From JBBQVS01 sp038211295 (GTDB lineage: Bacteria > Chloroflexota > Ktedonobacteria > Ktedonobacterales > Ktedonobacteraceae), in the NCBI GenBank assembly GCA_038211295.1, contig JBBQVS010000001.1:85989-149988 (forward strand): a DNA stretch of 64,000 bases. The letters run 5' to 3'. The first letter of the stretch is position 1. The number at the start of each line of letters is the position of its first letter. Both the position numbers and the translations under genes were made by a program. The notes below the pieces were generated by a model, which was given only the letters and a program-made list of their open reading frames with translations, searched no databases and had not been told where the DNA came from. Of this stretch, positions 42,905 to 51,621 are shown in pieces.

Positions 42905-44356
42905 TTAGGCTCCTCTATATTCGTATGGCGCGGGTTGTTCTGTAGGCTCACCTGTACTCCCTTGACTTTTGGCTGTGTCAAGTTCTCTTGGTGCAGGCAA
43001 GAGACGTGCATCAGGTGGGCCTTCGATCTGGGGAACGGAAGGCTCGATACGTACTACACGTATCTTGTTGATACGTCTGCCACGTGTAGCAAGCACGGTG
43101 AACTTTAGATTTTTATACGTTATGCTATCACCCGCCACTGGAATCTTGTCGAGTTGCTCGTACACGAAGCCGCCAAGTGTCTCGTAATCACCATCCTCAA
43201 GCTTCATATCCATCATGTCATTAAACTCGTAGATATTGATTTTCGCATCGAAGATGTACTCGTTCCCATTAATTTTCTCGTAAAGTACCTCTTCGTGGTC
43301 ATACTCGTCTTGAATGTCGCCCACAATCTCTTCCACAAGGTCTTCAATCGTGACAAGGCCAGCAACGGAACCATACTCGTCAACCACGATTACCATGTGT
43401 ACACGCTTTTGCCGAATTTCGCGTAAGAGATCATCAAGCTTTTTCGTCTCAGGGACAAAGTATGCGGGACGCACAAGGTCGCGAATCGGAAACGTATTGT
43501 GTGCTTCGCGCAGTTGTTTCAACATGTCTTTTGTGTACAAGACACCAACAATTTCATCAGTACCAACGCTCTCTTCATACACAGGAATACGCGAAAAACC
43601 TCCCTGCAACGCTACATCTACCGCTTCAGTCACGGTTGCGTTGCTATCGAGCGTTACCATGTCGATACGGGGAACCATTACCTCACGAACGGTGGTATCG
43701 GCGAACTCGAAGATGCTATGAATCATGTCTGTCTCATCTTCTTCGAGAACACCCTCCTCTTCACCAACAGTTACAAGTAGGCGCAACTCTTCTTCTGTTA
43801 CAAATGGGCCATGATGTTTCACCTGACCACCGAGTATACGCACAAAAAATGTGGTGATTACGCTGAGCGTCACAACAACAGGGTGGAGTACCCACGCGGT
43901 AGCCTTCACAGGCCCAATCAACGTTCTGGCCCAGTGCAAAGGATTTTGGACGGCGGCAGTCTTAGGAGTGATCTCACAAAAGATAAGTACGACAACAGAG
44001 ATAACAACAGACGAGAGAAGTTCACCGTAAGTCGTCGAAAAGCGCAACGATAGTACAGTTGCCAGGCTAGAAGCGACAATTACGGCGACACTATTAATAA
44101 TGAGAATAGTTGAAAGAAACTTGTTTGGCTCCGCTAACAAACGTTCAATTTCAGCGGCTTTTTTGTCGCCCTCTTCAATCAAGTTCTTTAATTTGATACG
44201 ACTAATCGAGGTAAACGCTGTTTCGGCAGCAGAGGCAACACCACAAAGAACCAACATGACAAGCAAAACGGTCAGTTGAAACCATGCGGGGCCATCAAAT
44301 TGTGGTATATGAAAATCAATTCCAGCAGCTATACTTGCAAGGCCAGGGCCATCCAT
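42905..44356 (-). CDS. CNNM/HlyC-CorC family membrane protein with CBS pair
   Basis: A 483-aa protein. The DUF21/CNNM membrane domain (about 20-200) begins with four hydrophobic segments and contains AAETAFTSISRIKLKNLIEEGD. A cytosolic CBS pair follows (EVMVPRIDMVTLD..VTEAVDVALQGGFSRIPVYEES, then the second repeat with VHMVIVVDEYGSVAGLVTIEDLVEEIVG). The CorC/HlyC C-terminal domain is about 355-440, with a variable tail. Members are linked to Mg2+ or Co2+ export and adenine-nucleotide sensing. Its glmU neighbour (8-nt gap) and lyase neighbour (2-nt gap) mark one operon. The transported ion is not proven by the sequence. Confidence 0.92.
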   Translation of the reverse strand: MDGPGLASIAAGIDFHIPQFDGPAWFQLTVLLVMLVLCGVASAAETAFTSISRIKLKNLIEEGDKKAAEIERLLAEPNKFLSTILIINSVAVIVASSLATVLSLRFSTTYGELLSSVVISVVVLIFCEITPKTAAVQNPLHWARTLIGPVKATAWVLHPVVVTLSVITTFFVRILGGQVKHHGPFVTEEELRLLVTVGEEEGVLEEDETDMIHSIFEFADTTVREVMVPRIDMVTLDSNATVTEAVDVALQGGFSRIPVYEESVGTDEIVGVLYTKDMLKQLREAHNTFPIRDLVRPAYFVPETKKLDDLLREIRQKRVHMVIVVDEYGSVAGLVTIEDLVEEIVGDIQDEYDHEEVLYEKINGNEYIFDAKINIYEFNDMMDMKLEDGDYETLGGFVYEQLDKIPVAGDSITYKNLKFTVLATRGRRINKIRVVRIEPSVPQIEGPPDARLLPAPRELDTAKSQGSTGEPTEQPAPYEYRGA

Positions 44357-44364
44357 GACAGCTA

Positions 44365-45786
44365 TTACTCCTTTTTATCACTCTCTTCACTTGCGGTTTC
44401 AGGCAATGGAAGCATACGTAATACATGCGCGGGGACACCGACAACAAGTGCATAAGGTGGCACATTGCGGTTGACCACTGCCCCTGCTCCAGTATACGCA
44501 TGATCGCCAACAGTAACGGGCGCAACAAGAATGGTGTCACATCCAATAAACGCACCACTACCAATCGTGGTAGGATGCTTCTGCTTGCCATCAAAGTTCG
44601 AGGTGATTGTGCCAGCAGCGATATTTACGTGATCGCCAACCGTGGCATCGCCGAGATAGCTAAAATGGTGCATATCGGTCTCGGCTCCAATATACGAATT
44701 TTTTACTTCGCCAAAATTGCCCATACGGACACCATGCGCGAGATACGCACCCGGACGGCAATGACTGAAAGGGCCTACGCGTACATCCGTTTCAAGCGTT
44801 GTTTCTTCCAGAGCAGAACCGCGAACGATGCAATGTGCACCTATAGTTGACGCATCAATGGTGGTATGTGGCCCAATCTGGCACGCCTCACCAATCGTTG
44901 TCTTGCCCGTAATCATTGTGCCAGGGAGAATAGTTGTATCCATCCCAATCACAACAGCATCATCAATGTACGTCGAGGACGGGTCAACAATCGTCACACC
45001 TGCGTACATGTGACGCTCAAGAATCCGCTTGCGAAGCAACTGTTCTGCGGCGGCAAGCTGAACACGATCATTGATCCCAATTGTCTCGTCAAGTGTGCCG
45101 TTTACAGTCGCAACAACACGCTCTTGTGTCCCTGCTATTCCTATGAGGTCGGTAAGATAATATTCACCAGAGGCGTTGCGAGGTAATGCCCGCAGTGTCC
45201 TCCAAAGCCACTCGCGCTCGAAGCAGTACACACCAGAATTTACTTCTTTGATACGCTTCTGCTCTGGCGTGGCGCGTTTCATCTCCACGATCTCGCGTAC
45301 ACGCCCTTGTGAGTCGCGCACAACGCGCCCAAAATCAGAAGGTTGCTCTGTTACCGCCGTCAAAAACGTGATGGTCGCACCCTGCACACTGTGTTCGCGC
45401 ACCACGCTCGCAAGTACCTCGGCACTCACCAGTGGCGTGTCGCCGTAGCAGACAAGCACAGTTTGCGGTTGCGGGTACAGCGCGTCTACCACCTCTTGCG
45501 CGGCGAGCACCGCGCTACCTGTGCCTGATAGCTCTTTTTGTGTTGCGAAGAGACAGCGTTCAGCAAAGGATGGTTGTATCTGCACCGCCTCGTGTCCAAG
45601 CACAACAACGGGCTTATGCATGACAAAAGCTATAGAAGAAGAAAGATGCGTGGGAATGGTGTCTACTGCGTTGAGTACGTGCGCCAGTAATGGCAGACCT
45701 ACCAGAGGATGAAGGACTTTGGGTAATGTTGAACGCATCCGTGTACCCTTGCCTGCTGCAAGTACAACGGTAGCATATATATTCAT
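44365..45786 (-). CDS. glmU: bifunctional UDP-GlcNAc pyrophosphorylase / glucosamine-1-phosphate acetyltransferase
   Basis: A 473-aa GlmU. The uridylyltransferase domain starts LAAGKGTRMRSTLPKVLHPL and contains CYGDTPLVSAEVL. The left-handed beta helix covers about 260-450, with hexapeptide repeats such as IGEACQIGPHTTID and GAFIGCDTILVAPVTVGDHAYTG. GlmU makes UDP-GlcNAc for peptidoglycan and other polymers. It heads an operon with the CorC-like and HMG-CoA lyase genes. The N-terminus matches the conserved start; the tail (about 20 residues, acidic) is extra. No frameshift or missing motif was noticed. Confidence 0.96.
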   Translation of the reverse strand: MNIYATVVLAAGKGTRMRSTLPKVLHPLVGLPLLAHVLNAVDTIPTHLSSSIAFVMHKPVVVLGHEAVQIQPSFAERCLFATQKELSGTGSAVLAAQEVVDALYPQPQTVLVCYGDTPLVSAEVLASVVREHSVQGATITFLTAVTEQPSDFGRVVRDSQGRVREIVEMKRATPEQKRIKEVNSGVYCFEREWLWRTLRALPRNASGEYYLTDLIGIAGTQERVVATVNGTLDETIGINDRVQLAAAEQLLRKRILERHMYAGVTIVDPSSTYIDDAVVIGMDTTILPGTMITGKTTIGEACQIGPHTTIDASTIGAHCIVRGSALEETTLETDVRVGPFSHCRPGAYLAHGVRMGNFGEVKNSYIGAETDMHHFSYLGDATVGDHVNIAAGTITSNFDGKQKHPTTIGSGAFIGCDTILVAPVTVGDHAYTGAGAVVNRNVPPYALVVGVPAHVLRMLPLPETASEESDKKE

Positions 45787-45890
45787 GAGCGAATGTACAA
45801 ACCTTTTTTTGTTTTCTCTCGCGGTTTAGAGTGCTGTAGACGCAGGAAAGATGCTTCTGTCTGCGTCTTCACGCCACAAGAGAAGGTTGG

Positions 45891-45962
45891 CTCGGGTGCC
45901 AAGATTCGAACTTGGGAATGGCGGATCCAAAGACCGCTGCCTTACCACTTGGCCACACCCGA
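45891..45962 (-). tRNA. tRNA-Gln (UUG anticodon)
   Basis: The minus strand forms a 72-nt cloverleaf: acceptor TCGGGTG/CACCCGA, D arm GCC..GGC, anticodon loop CTTTGGA (anticodon TTG), T arm CCAAG-TTCGAAT-CTTGG, discriminator G. The weak U1-A72 acceptor start is typical for glutamine tRNA. The last anticodon-stem pair is T-T. CCA is not encoded. Confidence 0.93.
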
Positions 45963-45993
45963 AACTTCTCGCAACGAATGTTACGATGAGAAC

Positions 45994-46022
45994 ATATTAC
46001 ACTAAACTACTAGCTTTGTCAA
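45994..46022 (-). promoter_or_regulatory. consensus sigma-70 promoter of tRNA-Gln
   Basis: Minus strand: TTGACA (46017-46022), 17-nt spacer, TAATAT (45994-45999), about 30 nt before the tRNA. Both hexamers and the spacer are identical to those of the SRP RNA promoter. Confidence 0.82.
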
Positions 46023-46146
46023 CAAGGTATTTCGGCTTTTTCGCAAACTTGACGCCTCTCATGGGCGGTGCTATGCTGCACTGACAGAGCGACGCAGAAC
46101 ACCTGCCGTCTCTCACCATCGCTGTTGAGAGGAACAAGAAGAAGTT

Positions 46147-47754
46147 ATGAGTATTCTCGAAACACGTATAGACCGTGCCAGCCCCGAATTTCAAGAAAAT
46201 GCCAGCCGCCTTCACTTGCTTTTGGAAGAACTACGCCACCACACACAACAAGTACAACAGGGAGGCGGCCCCGACGCTGTCGCCAAACATAAGAAGCGCA
46301 ACAAGTTGCTCGCACGCGAACGTGTCCAACTTCTCTGCGACCCTGATACACCTTTTCTTGAGCTTAGTCCACTCGCGGCCTATGCGATGTATGATAACGA
46401 TGCACCTTCTGCTGGCATTGTCACTGGTATCGGTCTTGTCGAGGGGCAGGAGTGCATGATTATCGCGAACGACGCGACAGTCAAGGGTGGCACATACTAT
46501 CCTTTAACCGTCAAGAAGCATCTACGTGCACAGGAGATCGCGGAACAAAACCACCTGCCCTGTATTTATCTCGTCGATTCGGGTGGCGCGTTCTTGCCAC
46601 TTCAGGCGGACGTTTTTCCTGATCGCGACCACTTCGGGCGTATTTTTTACAATCAAGCCCGTATGTCAAGTCAACGCATTCCACAGATTGCCGCCGTAAT
46701 GGGATCGTGTACTGCGGGTGGCGCGTATGTACCTGCCATGAGCGATGAAACAGTAATCGTGCAGGGGAACGGAACTATTTTTCTGGGTGGGCCACCACTG
46801 GTCAAGGCGGCAACTGGCGAGATAGTTAGCGCGGAAGACCTGGGCGGTGCCGATGTCCATTGCCGCATCTCTGGCGTAACCGATCACTATGCACTGAACG
46901 ACCCGCACGCGCTCGCCATCTGCCGCAGTATCGTGTCACATCTCAACCGTCGCAAACACATTCCCTGGGAGATTCAGCCGGCGGAACCACCACGTTATGA
47001 CCCGCAGGAACTCTATGGCATTGTGCCAAGCGATAACCGCAAGAGCTATAACGTGCGTGAAATAATCGCACGGCTTATCGATGGCAGTCGCTTTCACGAG
47101 TTCAAAGAGTTATATGGCACTACGCTTGTCTGTGGTTTTGCTCGCATCATGGGCTATCCTGTTGGTATCATCGCTAACAATGGTATTCTCTTCTCCGAAA
47201 GTGCGCTCAAAGCAACACATTTTATCGAATTATGCGCTCAGCGTCGCACGCCACTCGTATTTCTTCAGAATATTGCGGGCTTTATGGTCGGGCGACAGTA
47301 CGAGAACGGTGGCATCGCGAAGGATGGCGCGAAGATGGTGATGGCGGTTTCGAACGCTCCTGTCCCAAAGTTTACGGTAATCATCGGCGGCTCGTTTGGT
47401 GCTGGCAACTATGGCATGTGTGGACGTGCCTACTCACCCCGTCAGTTATGGATGTGGCCCAATGCCCGTATTTCAGTGATGGGTGGCTTGCAAGCAGCTA
47501 CGGTGCTAGCGACGGTTCGCAAAGACGGCCTAGCTTCACGTGGTAAGAGTATGAGCGACGAGGAAGAACAGGCTTTTATACAGCCCGTCCTCGACAAGTA
47601 TGAAGAAGAGGGCAACCCCTATTATAGTACCGCCCGTCTGTGGGATGATGGCATCATCGACCCGCGCGACACTCGTACCGTGCTGGGACTGGGAATAGCG
47701 GCATCGTTGAATGCTCCCATGCCCGAAACACCCTTTGGCGTCTTTAGAATGTAG
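46147..47754 (+). CDS. acyl-CoA carboxylase beta subunit, probably methylcrotonyl-CoA carboxylase
   Basis: A 535-aa carboxyltransferase. The N-terminal half shows KKRNKLLARERVQLLCD, the acyl-CoA site CIYLVDSGGAFLPLQADVFP and MGSCTAGGAYVPAMSDE. The C-terminal half shows FLQNIAGFMVGRQYENGGIA and GGSFGAGNYGMCGRAYSPR. The DSGGAFLPLQ and QNIAGFMVG blocks are those of methylcrotonyl-CoA carboxylase beta rather than propionyl-CoA carboxylase. It transfers CO2 from carboxybiotin to 3-methylcrotonyl-CoA in leucine breakdown. First of a four-gene operon; the gap to the hydratase gene is 27 nt. Substrate is inferred from motifs and neighbours. Confidence 0.92.
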   Translation: MSILETRIDRASPEFQENASRLHLLLEELRHHTQQVQQGGGPDAVAKHKKRNKLLARERVQLLCDPDTPFLELSPLAAYAMYDNDAPSAGIVTGIGLVEGQECMIIANDATVKGGTYYPLTVKKHLRAQEIAEQNHLPCIYLVDSGGAFLPLQADVFPDRDHFGRIFYNQARMSSQRIPQIAAVMGSCTAGGAYVPAMSDETVIVQGNGTIFLGGPPLVKAATGEIVSAEDLGGADVHCRISGVTDHYALNDPHALAICRSIVSHLNRRKHIPWEIQPAEPPRYDPQELYGIVPSDNRKSYNVREIIARLIDGSRFHEFKELYGTTLVCGFARIMGYPVGIIANNGILFSESALKATHFIELCAQRRTPLVFLQNIAGFMVGRQYENGGIAKDGAKMVMAVSNAPVPKFTVIIGGSFGAGNYGMCGRAYSPRQLWMWPNARISVMGGLQAATVLATVRKDGLASRGKSMSDEEEQAFIQPVLDKYEEEGNPYYSTARLWDDGIIDPRDTRTVLGLGIAASLNAPMPETPFGVFRM

Positions 47755-47781
47755 TTCCCCAAAGAAAGAGAGCAGCAACTC

Positions 47782-48591
47782 ATGCAACATCCTCCCTCTG
47801 TTGTGGTGACACTGAGTCACGAGAACCGTGTCGCGACGGTGATGTTACAGCGTCCACAGCTGCATAACGCCTTTAACAACCAGCTTATGGCGGAACTTAT
47901 GACCGCCTTTACAGAGCTACGCACACACGACCAACTTCACGCCGTTGTACTTACAGGAGCCGGCCCGTCGTTCAGTGCTGGCGCGGATCTGAGTATGATG
48001 AAGTCGGCGGTAGCTTTTACTGAAGAACAGAACATTCGCGATGCACTACACCTTGCCGACCTGCTTCACGCGATCAATACGTTTCCCTGTCCGGTCATTG
48101 GACGCGTCAATGGAGCCGCGATGGGTGGTGGAGTAGGTCTGATCGCCGTTTGCGACCTTGTGGTTGCTGTCGAGAGTGCGCGGTTCGCCTTTAGCGAGGT
48201 GAAACTGGGCATCGCGCCCGCCGTGATTTCACCATTCGTGATACGAAAAATTGGCGAGTCGAACGCTCGCGTCCTCTTTGTCACAGGGGAACGCTTCAGC
48301 GCGGCGCGTGCGCGTGAGGTTGGCCTGGTTCACTCGATTGTGCCGCCTGAGCATCTCGATGATGCCATCCAGAAAGCAATTCAAGAGTTGCTGACGAGCG
48401 CACCGCAAGCTCTCCGTGCCTGTAAAACGCTGGCACTGGCCGTTGGACGTATGGACGACGCAACAGCTCGCCAATTCACAGCCGAGACGATTGCACGATT
48501 GCGCGTAAGTGATGAGGGGCAAGAGGGGCTACACTCGTTTTTAGAGAAACGCAGTCCACAGTGGATCGCGCCTACCGAAAAGGCGAAGTAG
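47782..48591 (+). CDS. enoyl-CoA hydratase/isomerase family, probable methylglutaconyl-CoA hydratase
   Basis: A 269-aa crotonase-fold protein. The CoA/oxyanion loop GAGPSFSAGADLSMM lies near 57-71 and AAMGGGVGLIAVCDLVVA near 112-129. The ALGEx catalytic region is represented by FSEVKLGIAPAVISPFVI (Glu about 136). Its position between the two methylcrotonyl-CoA carboxylase subunits points to hydration of 3-methylglutaconyl-CoA to HMG-CoA, but the crotonase family is broad and another enoyl-CoA is possible. It follows the beta subunit gene by 27 nt and precedes the alpha subunit gene by 9 nt. Confidence 0.9.
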   Translation: MQHPPSVVVTLSHENRVATVMLQRPQLHNAFNNQLMAELMTAFTELRTHDQLHAVVLTGAGPSFSAGADLSMMKSAVAFTEEQNIRDALHLADLLHAINTFPCPVIGRVNGAAMGGGVGLIAVCDLVVAVESARFAFSEVKLGIAPAVISPFVIRKIGESNARVLFVTGERFSAARAREVGLVHSIVPPEHLDDAIQKAIQELLTSAPQALRACKTLALAVGRMDDATARQFTAETIARLRVSDEGQEGLHSFLEKRSPQWIAPTEKAK

Positions 48592-48600
48592 GAAAAGACG

Positions 48601-50601
48601 ATGTTCAAGAAAATCTTAATTGCCAATCGTGGCGAAATCGCGGTTCGCATCATGGCGACTTGCCGCGAAATGGGCATCCATACCGTCGCGGCCTATTCAG
48701 ATGTTGACCGCAACGCGCGTCATGTACGTATAGCAGACGAAGCATACGCGATTGGGCCGGCACCAGCGACGCAAAGCTACCTTAGTATCGAAAAGTTGCT
48801 CGCTGTGGCAAAGCAAAGCGGTGCTGAGGCTATTCATCCAGGCTATGGCTTTCTCTCAGAGAACGCTGAGTTTGTTGAGGCGTGCGAACAGGTGGGTATC
48901 GTTTTTATTGGGCCATCAGCTCGCGCGATGCGTATTATGGGCGGCAAGATTTCCGCGAAGCAAATAGCTCATTCCGTCAATACTCCAACCGTCCCCGGCT
49001 ATGCAGGCGAAAGTCAGGACGAGACCGTACTTTTCAACGAGGCACAACGTATCGGCTTTCCCTTGCTGATTAAAGCCTCCGCCGGCGGGGGCGGCAAGGG
49101 AATGCGTGAGGTACATACCGCAAGTGCTTTTTTGGAACAACTCGCAGGGGCGAAGCGTGAGGCCAGCGCAGCCTTTGGCGACAACACGATATTTCTTGAA
49201 CGGCTCATTCAGCAACCACGCCATATTGAGATACAAGTTCTTGGTGATAAGTACGGACACATGGTGCATCTGGGCGAACGCGAATGCTCAATTCAGCGTC
49301 GGCATCAAAAAATCGTAGAGGAAAGCCCCTCGGTTGCCCTGACACCAGAGTTACGCGCAGAGATGGGGGCGGCAGCCGTGCGTATCGCGCAAGCGGCAGG
49401 GTATGTGAACGCCGGCACAATGGAGTTCATATTCGATACGGATGGACACTACTATTTTCTTGAGATGAATACGCGCTTACAGGTAGAGCATCCTGTAACA
49501 GAATTGGTTACAGGGCTTGACCTTGTACGGCACCAGGTGTTGATTGCATCGGGCGAACCGCTTACGCTACAACAAAACCAGATAACCTCACGTGGTCATG
49601 CGCTCGAAGTTCGTATCTACGCGGAAGACGCGGAACACGATTTTCTACCCTCGACAGGTACTGTTACAAACTTCATACTTCCAGAGGGGCCAGGCGTGCG
49701 CGTCGATAACGGCGTTGAGGATGGCGACGAGATTACACAATTCTACGATCCTATGATCGCGAAACTCATTGTATCCGCCGAGAATCGCGACGCGGCAATT
49801 ACGCGCCTGCAACGCGCGTTAGAACAAAGTGCGCTTTTCGGAGTGACAACCAACATCCCACTACTTCGTCGCATCGCGCTCCATCCCGCATTCCGCGCGG
49901 GACAGACACACACCGAATTTCTCAGCGAACATCAGCTCCTCGCACCCTCCACAGAGAAGAACCTACCGCAAACTATCCTCATTGCCGCAGCGCTCCATGA
50001 GGCCACACAAACGCGAGAACAGGGACATACAAACGGCACAAACCCGTGGACGTGGAAGACACTGGGCCAATGGCGCGGAATAGGTGCAACCCGACACAGT
50101 ACATACTACTATAAAGAGCAAGTGTATCGCGTTTCATTAACACAATCATCGGAAGCAAACATATGGAAGGCGAGTATCGACGAACATGTGTGTGGTACGT
50201 TTGAGGCGACGCAAGAAAACGGCACACTGCTTTTGCTGCGCCAAGAAGAGCAACTGACGCACCTCTATATCTCCATAGGAGAAAAAGGCGAGACGCAGGT
50301 ACTGCTCAACGGAACACTGTATCGGCTAACGCGTGCGTTGCCACCAGATGTTGATGCGGCAACGCACGGCGGAAGTATGGTACGCTCACAGAAGACACTT
50401 ATCGCGCCGATGGCAGGCACTATTGTCAAGGTGCGGGTACGCGATGGCGAGGTCGTCGCAGCGCAACAGGTACTCGTCATCCTGAGTGCTATGAAAATGG
50501 AACACACTATTCTTGCTCCACACGAAGGGAAAGTGCGCCATGTGCATTATCAGGAAGGGGCAGTCGTGCGCGGCGGAGCCGTTATTGTCGAAATGGAATA
50601 A
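48601..50601 (+). CDS. acyl-CoA carboxylase biotin-carboxylase/BCCP (alpha) subunit
   Basis: A 666-aa biotin enzyme. The biotin carboxylase domain begins FKKILIANRGEIAVRIMATC, with the ATP-grasp glycine loop KASAGGGGKGMREV and active-site EMNTRLQVEHPVTELVTG. A BT-like linker covers about 460-590. The C-terminal biotinyl domain has ILSAMKMEHTILAPHEG, with biotin on the Lys of AMKM (about 632). It carboxylates its own biotin with ATP and bicarbonate for transfer by the beta subunit. Gene order beta-hydratase-alpha is that of leucine (liu) operons. A promiscuous acetyl/propionyl carboxylase remains possible. Confidence 0.94.
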   Translation: MFKKILIANRGEIAVRIMATCREMGIHTVAAYSDVDRNARHVRIADEAYAIGPAPATQSYLSIEKLLAVAKQSGAEAIHPGYGFLSENAEFVEACEQVGIVFIGPSARAMRIMGGKISAKQIAHSVNTPTVPGYAGESQDETVLFNEAQRIGFPLLIKASAGGGGKGMREVHTASAFLEQLAGAKREASAAFGDNTIFLERLIQQPRHIEIQVLGDKYGHMVHLGERECSIQRRHQKIVEESPSVALTPELRAEMGAAAVRIAQAAGYVNAGTMEFIFDTDGHYYFLEMNTRLQVEHPVTELVTGLDLVRHQVLIASGEPLTLQQNQITSRGHALEVRIYAEDAEHDFLPSTGTVTNFILPEGPGVRVDNGVEDGDEITQFYDPMIAKLIVSAENRDAAITRLQRALEQSALFGVTTNIPLLRRIALHPAFRAGQTHTEFLSEHQLLAPSTEKNLPQTILIAAALHEATQTREQGHTNGTNPWTWKTLGQWRGIGATRHSTYYYKEQVYRVSLTQSSEANIWKASIDEHVCGTFEATQENGTLLLLRQEEQLTHLYISIGEKGETQVLLNGTLYRLTRALPPDVDAATHGGSMVRSQKTLIAPMAGTIVKVRVRDGEVVAAQQVLVILSAMKMEHTILAPHEGKVRHVHYQEGAVVRGGAVIVEME

Positions 50602-50640
50602 AGTACATCCTTTTTACATGCAATAATGAGAGGAAACATA

Positions 50641-51549
50641 ATGCAGATAGGTTTTATTGGGCTTGGAGTTATGGGGCGACCTATGACGCTTAATCTGCTC
50701 AAAGCGGGACACGAAGTAACAATTTTCGCACGTCACCCAGAGAAGCCAGAGGTGCAAGAGGTTATCAAGGCGGGGGCGATGCTGGCACCATCTGCGCGTG
50801 CGGTAGCAATAGCGTCGGAAATCGTCATTACAATGGTGCCGAACTCTCCACAGGTCGAAGAGGTCGTCACAGGAGCGCACGGCATTCTGGACGGTGCGCG
50901 TAAGGGTCTCATTATTGTTGATATGAGTACCATTGCGCCCATAATGAGCCGTAAAATCGCCGAACGTGCAGCGGCAAAAGGGGTGTACTTTCTGGACGCA
51001 CCTGTTAGTGGTGGCTCGATGGGCGCGGTCAATGGCACGCTTACAATCATGGTCGGAGGCGAGCGCGAGGCATTCGAGAAAGCTCTACCCGTTCTGGAAA
51101 ATATGGGCAAGCGAGAAAATATTTTTCATGTTGGCCCCGTTGGTTCGGGCGAAGTTATCAAAATCGTCAACAATCTTTTGTGTGGCACAATCGCGGCATC
51201 GGTCTCTGAGGCACTCGTGCTGGGAGTTAAAGCAGGGGCGGATGTCGAGACAATGGCGAAGATCATTGGCGTCAGTAGCGGCGCAAGCTGGCAGCTCACG
51301 AACCAATTTCCTCTGCGAGCATTCAACGGCAGTTTCCAACCTGGCTTTATGACAGACCTGTTGCACAAAGACTTGGCACTCGCGCTTGATCTCGCGGCAG
51401 AAAACCAGCTTCCACTGGCAATGACGGAGACGGCACAGGAGATGTTCGAGCAGACGCGCACAGCAGGGTTTGGCAAAGAAGATTATACAGCGTTGTTGAA
51501 AGTGTTGGAACACGGAGCGGGCGTTGAAGTGAGAACGAAGCAAAAATAA
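50641..51549 (+). CDS. 3-hydroxyisobutyrate dehydrogenase family NAD(P)-dependent oxidoreductase
   Basis: A 302-aa beta-hydroxyacid dehydrogenase. The Rossmann motif GFIGLGVMGRPMTLNLLKAG starts at residue 4. The substrate loop DAPVSGGSMGAVNGTLTIMVGG, the catalytic Lys region GSGEVIKIVNNLL (Lys about 170) and KDLALALDLA follow. It may oxidise 3-hydroxyisobutyrate to methylmalonate semialdehyde in valine breakdown, matching the leucine genes upstream, or reduce a short aldehyde such as succinic semialdehyde. ATG at 50641 has AGAGGAA 6 nt upstream; an ATG at 50626 is less likely. The gap to the upstream gene is 39 nt. No terminator for the plus strand is obvious. Confidence 0.9.
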   Translation: MQIGFIGLGVMGRPMTLNLLKAGHEVTIFARHPEKPEVQEVIKAGAMLAPSARAVAIASEIVITMVPNSPQVEEVVTGAHGILDGARKGLIIVDMSTIAPIMSRKIAERAAAKGVYFLDAPVSGGSMGAVNGTLTIMVGGEREAFEKALPVLENMGKRENIFHVGPVGSGEVIKIVNNLLCGTIAASVSEALVLGVKAGADVETMAKIIGVSSGASWQLTNQFPLRAFNGSFQPGFMTDLLHKDLALALDLAAENQLPLAMTETAQEMFEQTRTAGFGKEDYTALLKVLEHGAGVEVRTKQK

Positions 51550-51563
51550 GCCAACAAGAAAAA

Positions 51564-51612
51564 CATGAACATGAGCAAAGGTGCCTAGCTTATCCCTTTG
51601 CTCGCGTTCATG
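51564..51612 (-). terminator. terminator of the M50 protease gene
   Basis: An 18-bp stem with two mismatches (CATGAAC..GAGCAAAGG at 51564-51581; CCTTTGCTC..GTTCATG at 51595-51612) lies 9 nt past the minus-strand stop. On that strand it is followed by TTTTTCTTG. It also separates the gene from the convergent leucine operon. Confidence 0.82.
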
Positions 51613-51621
51613 TCTCAAGAC

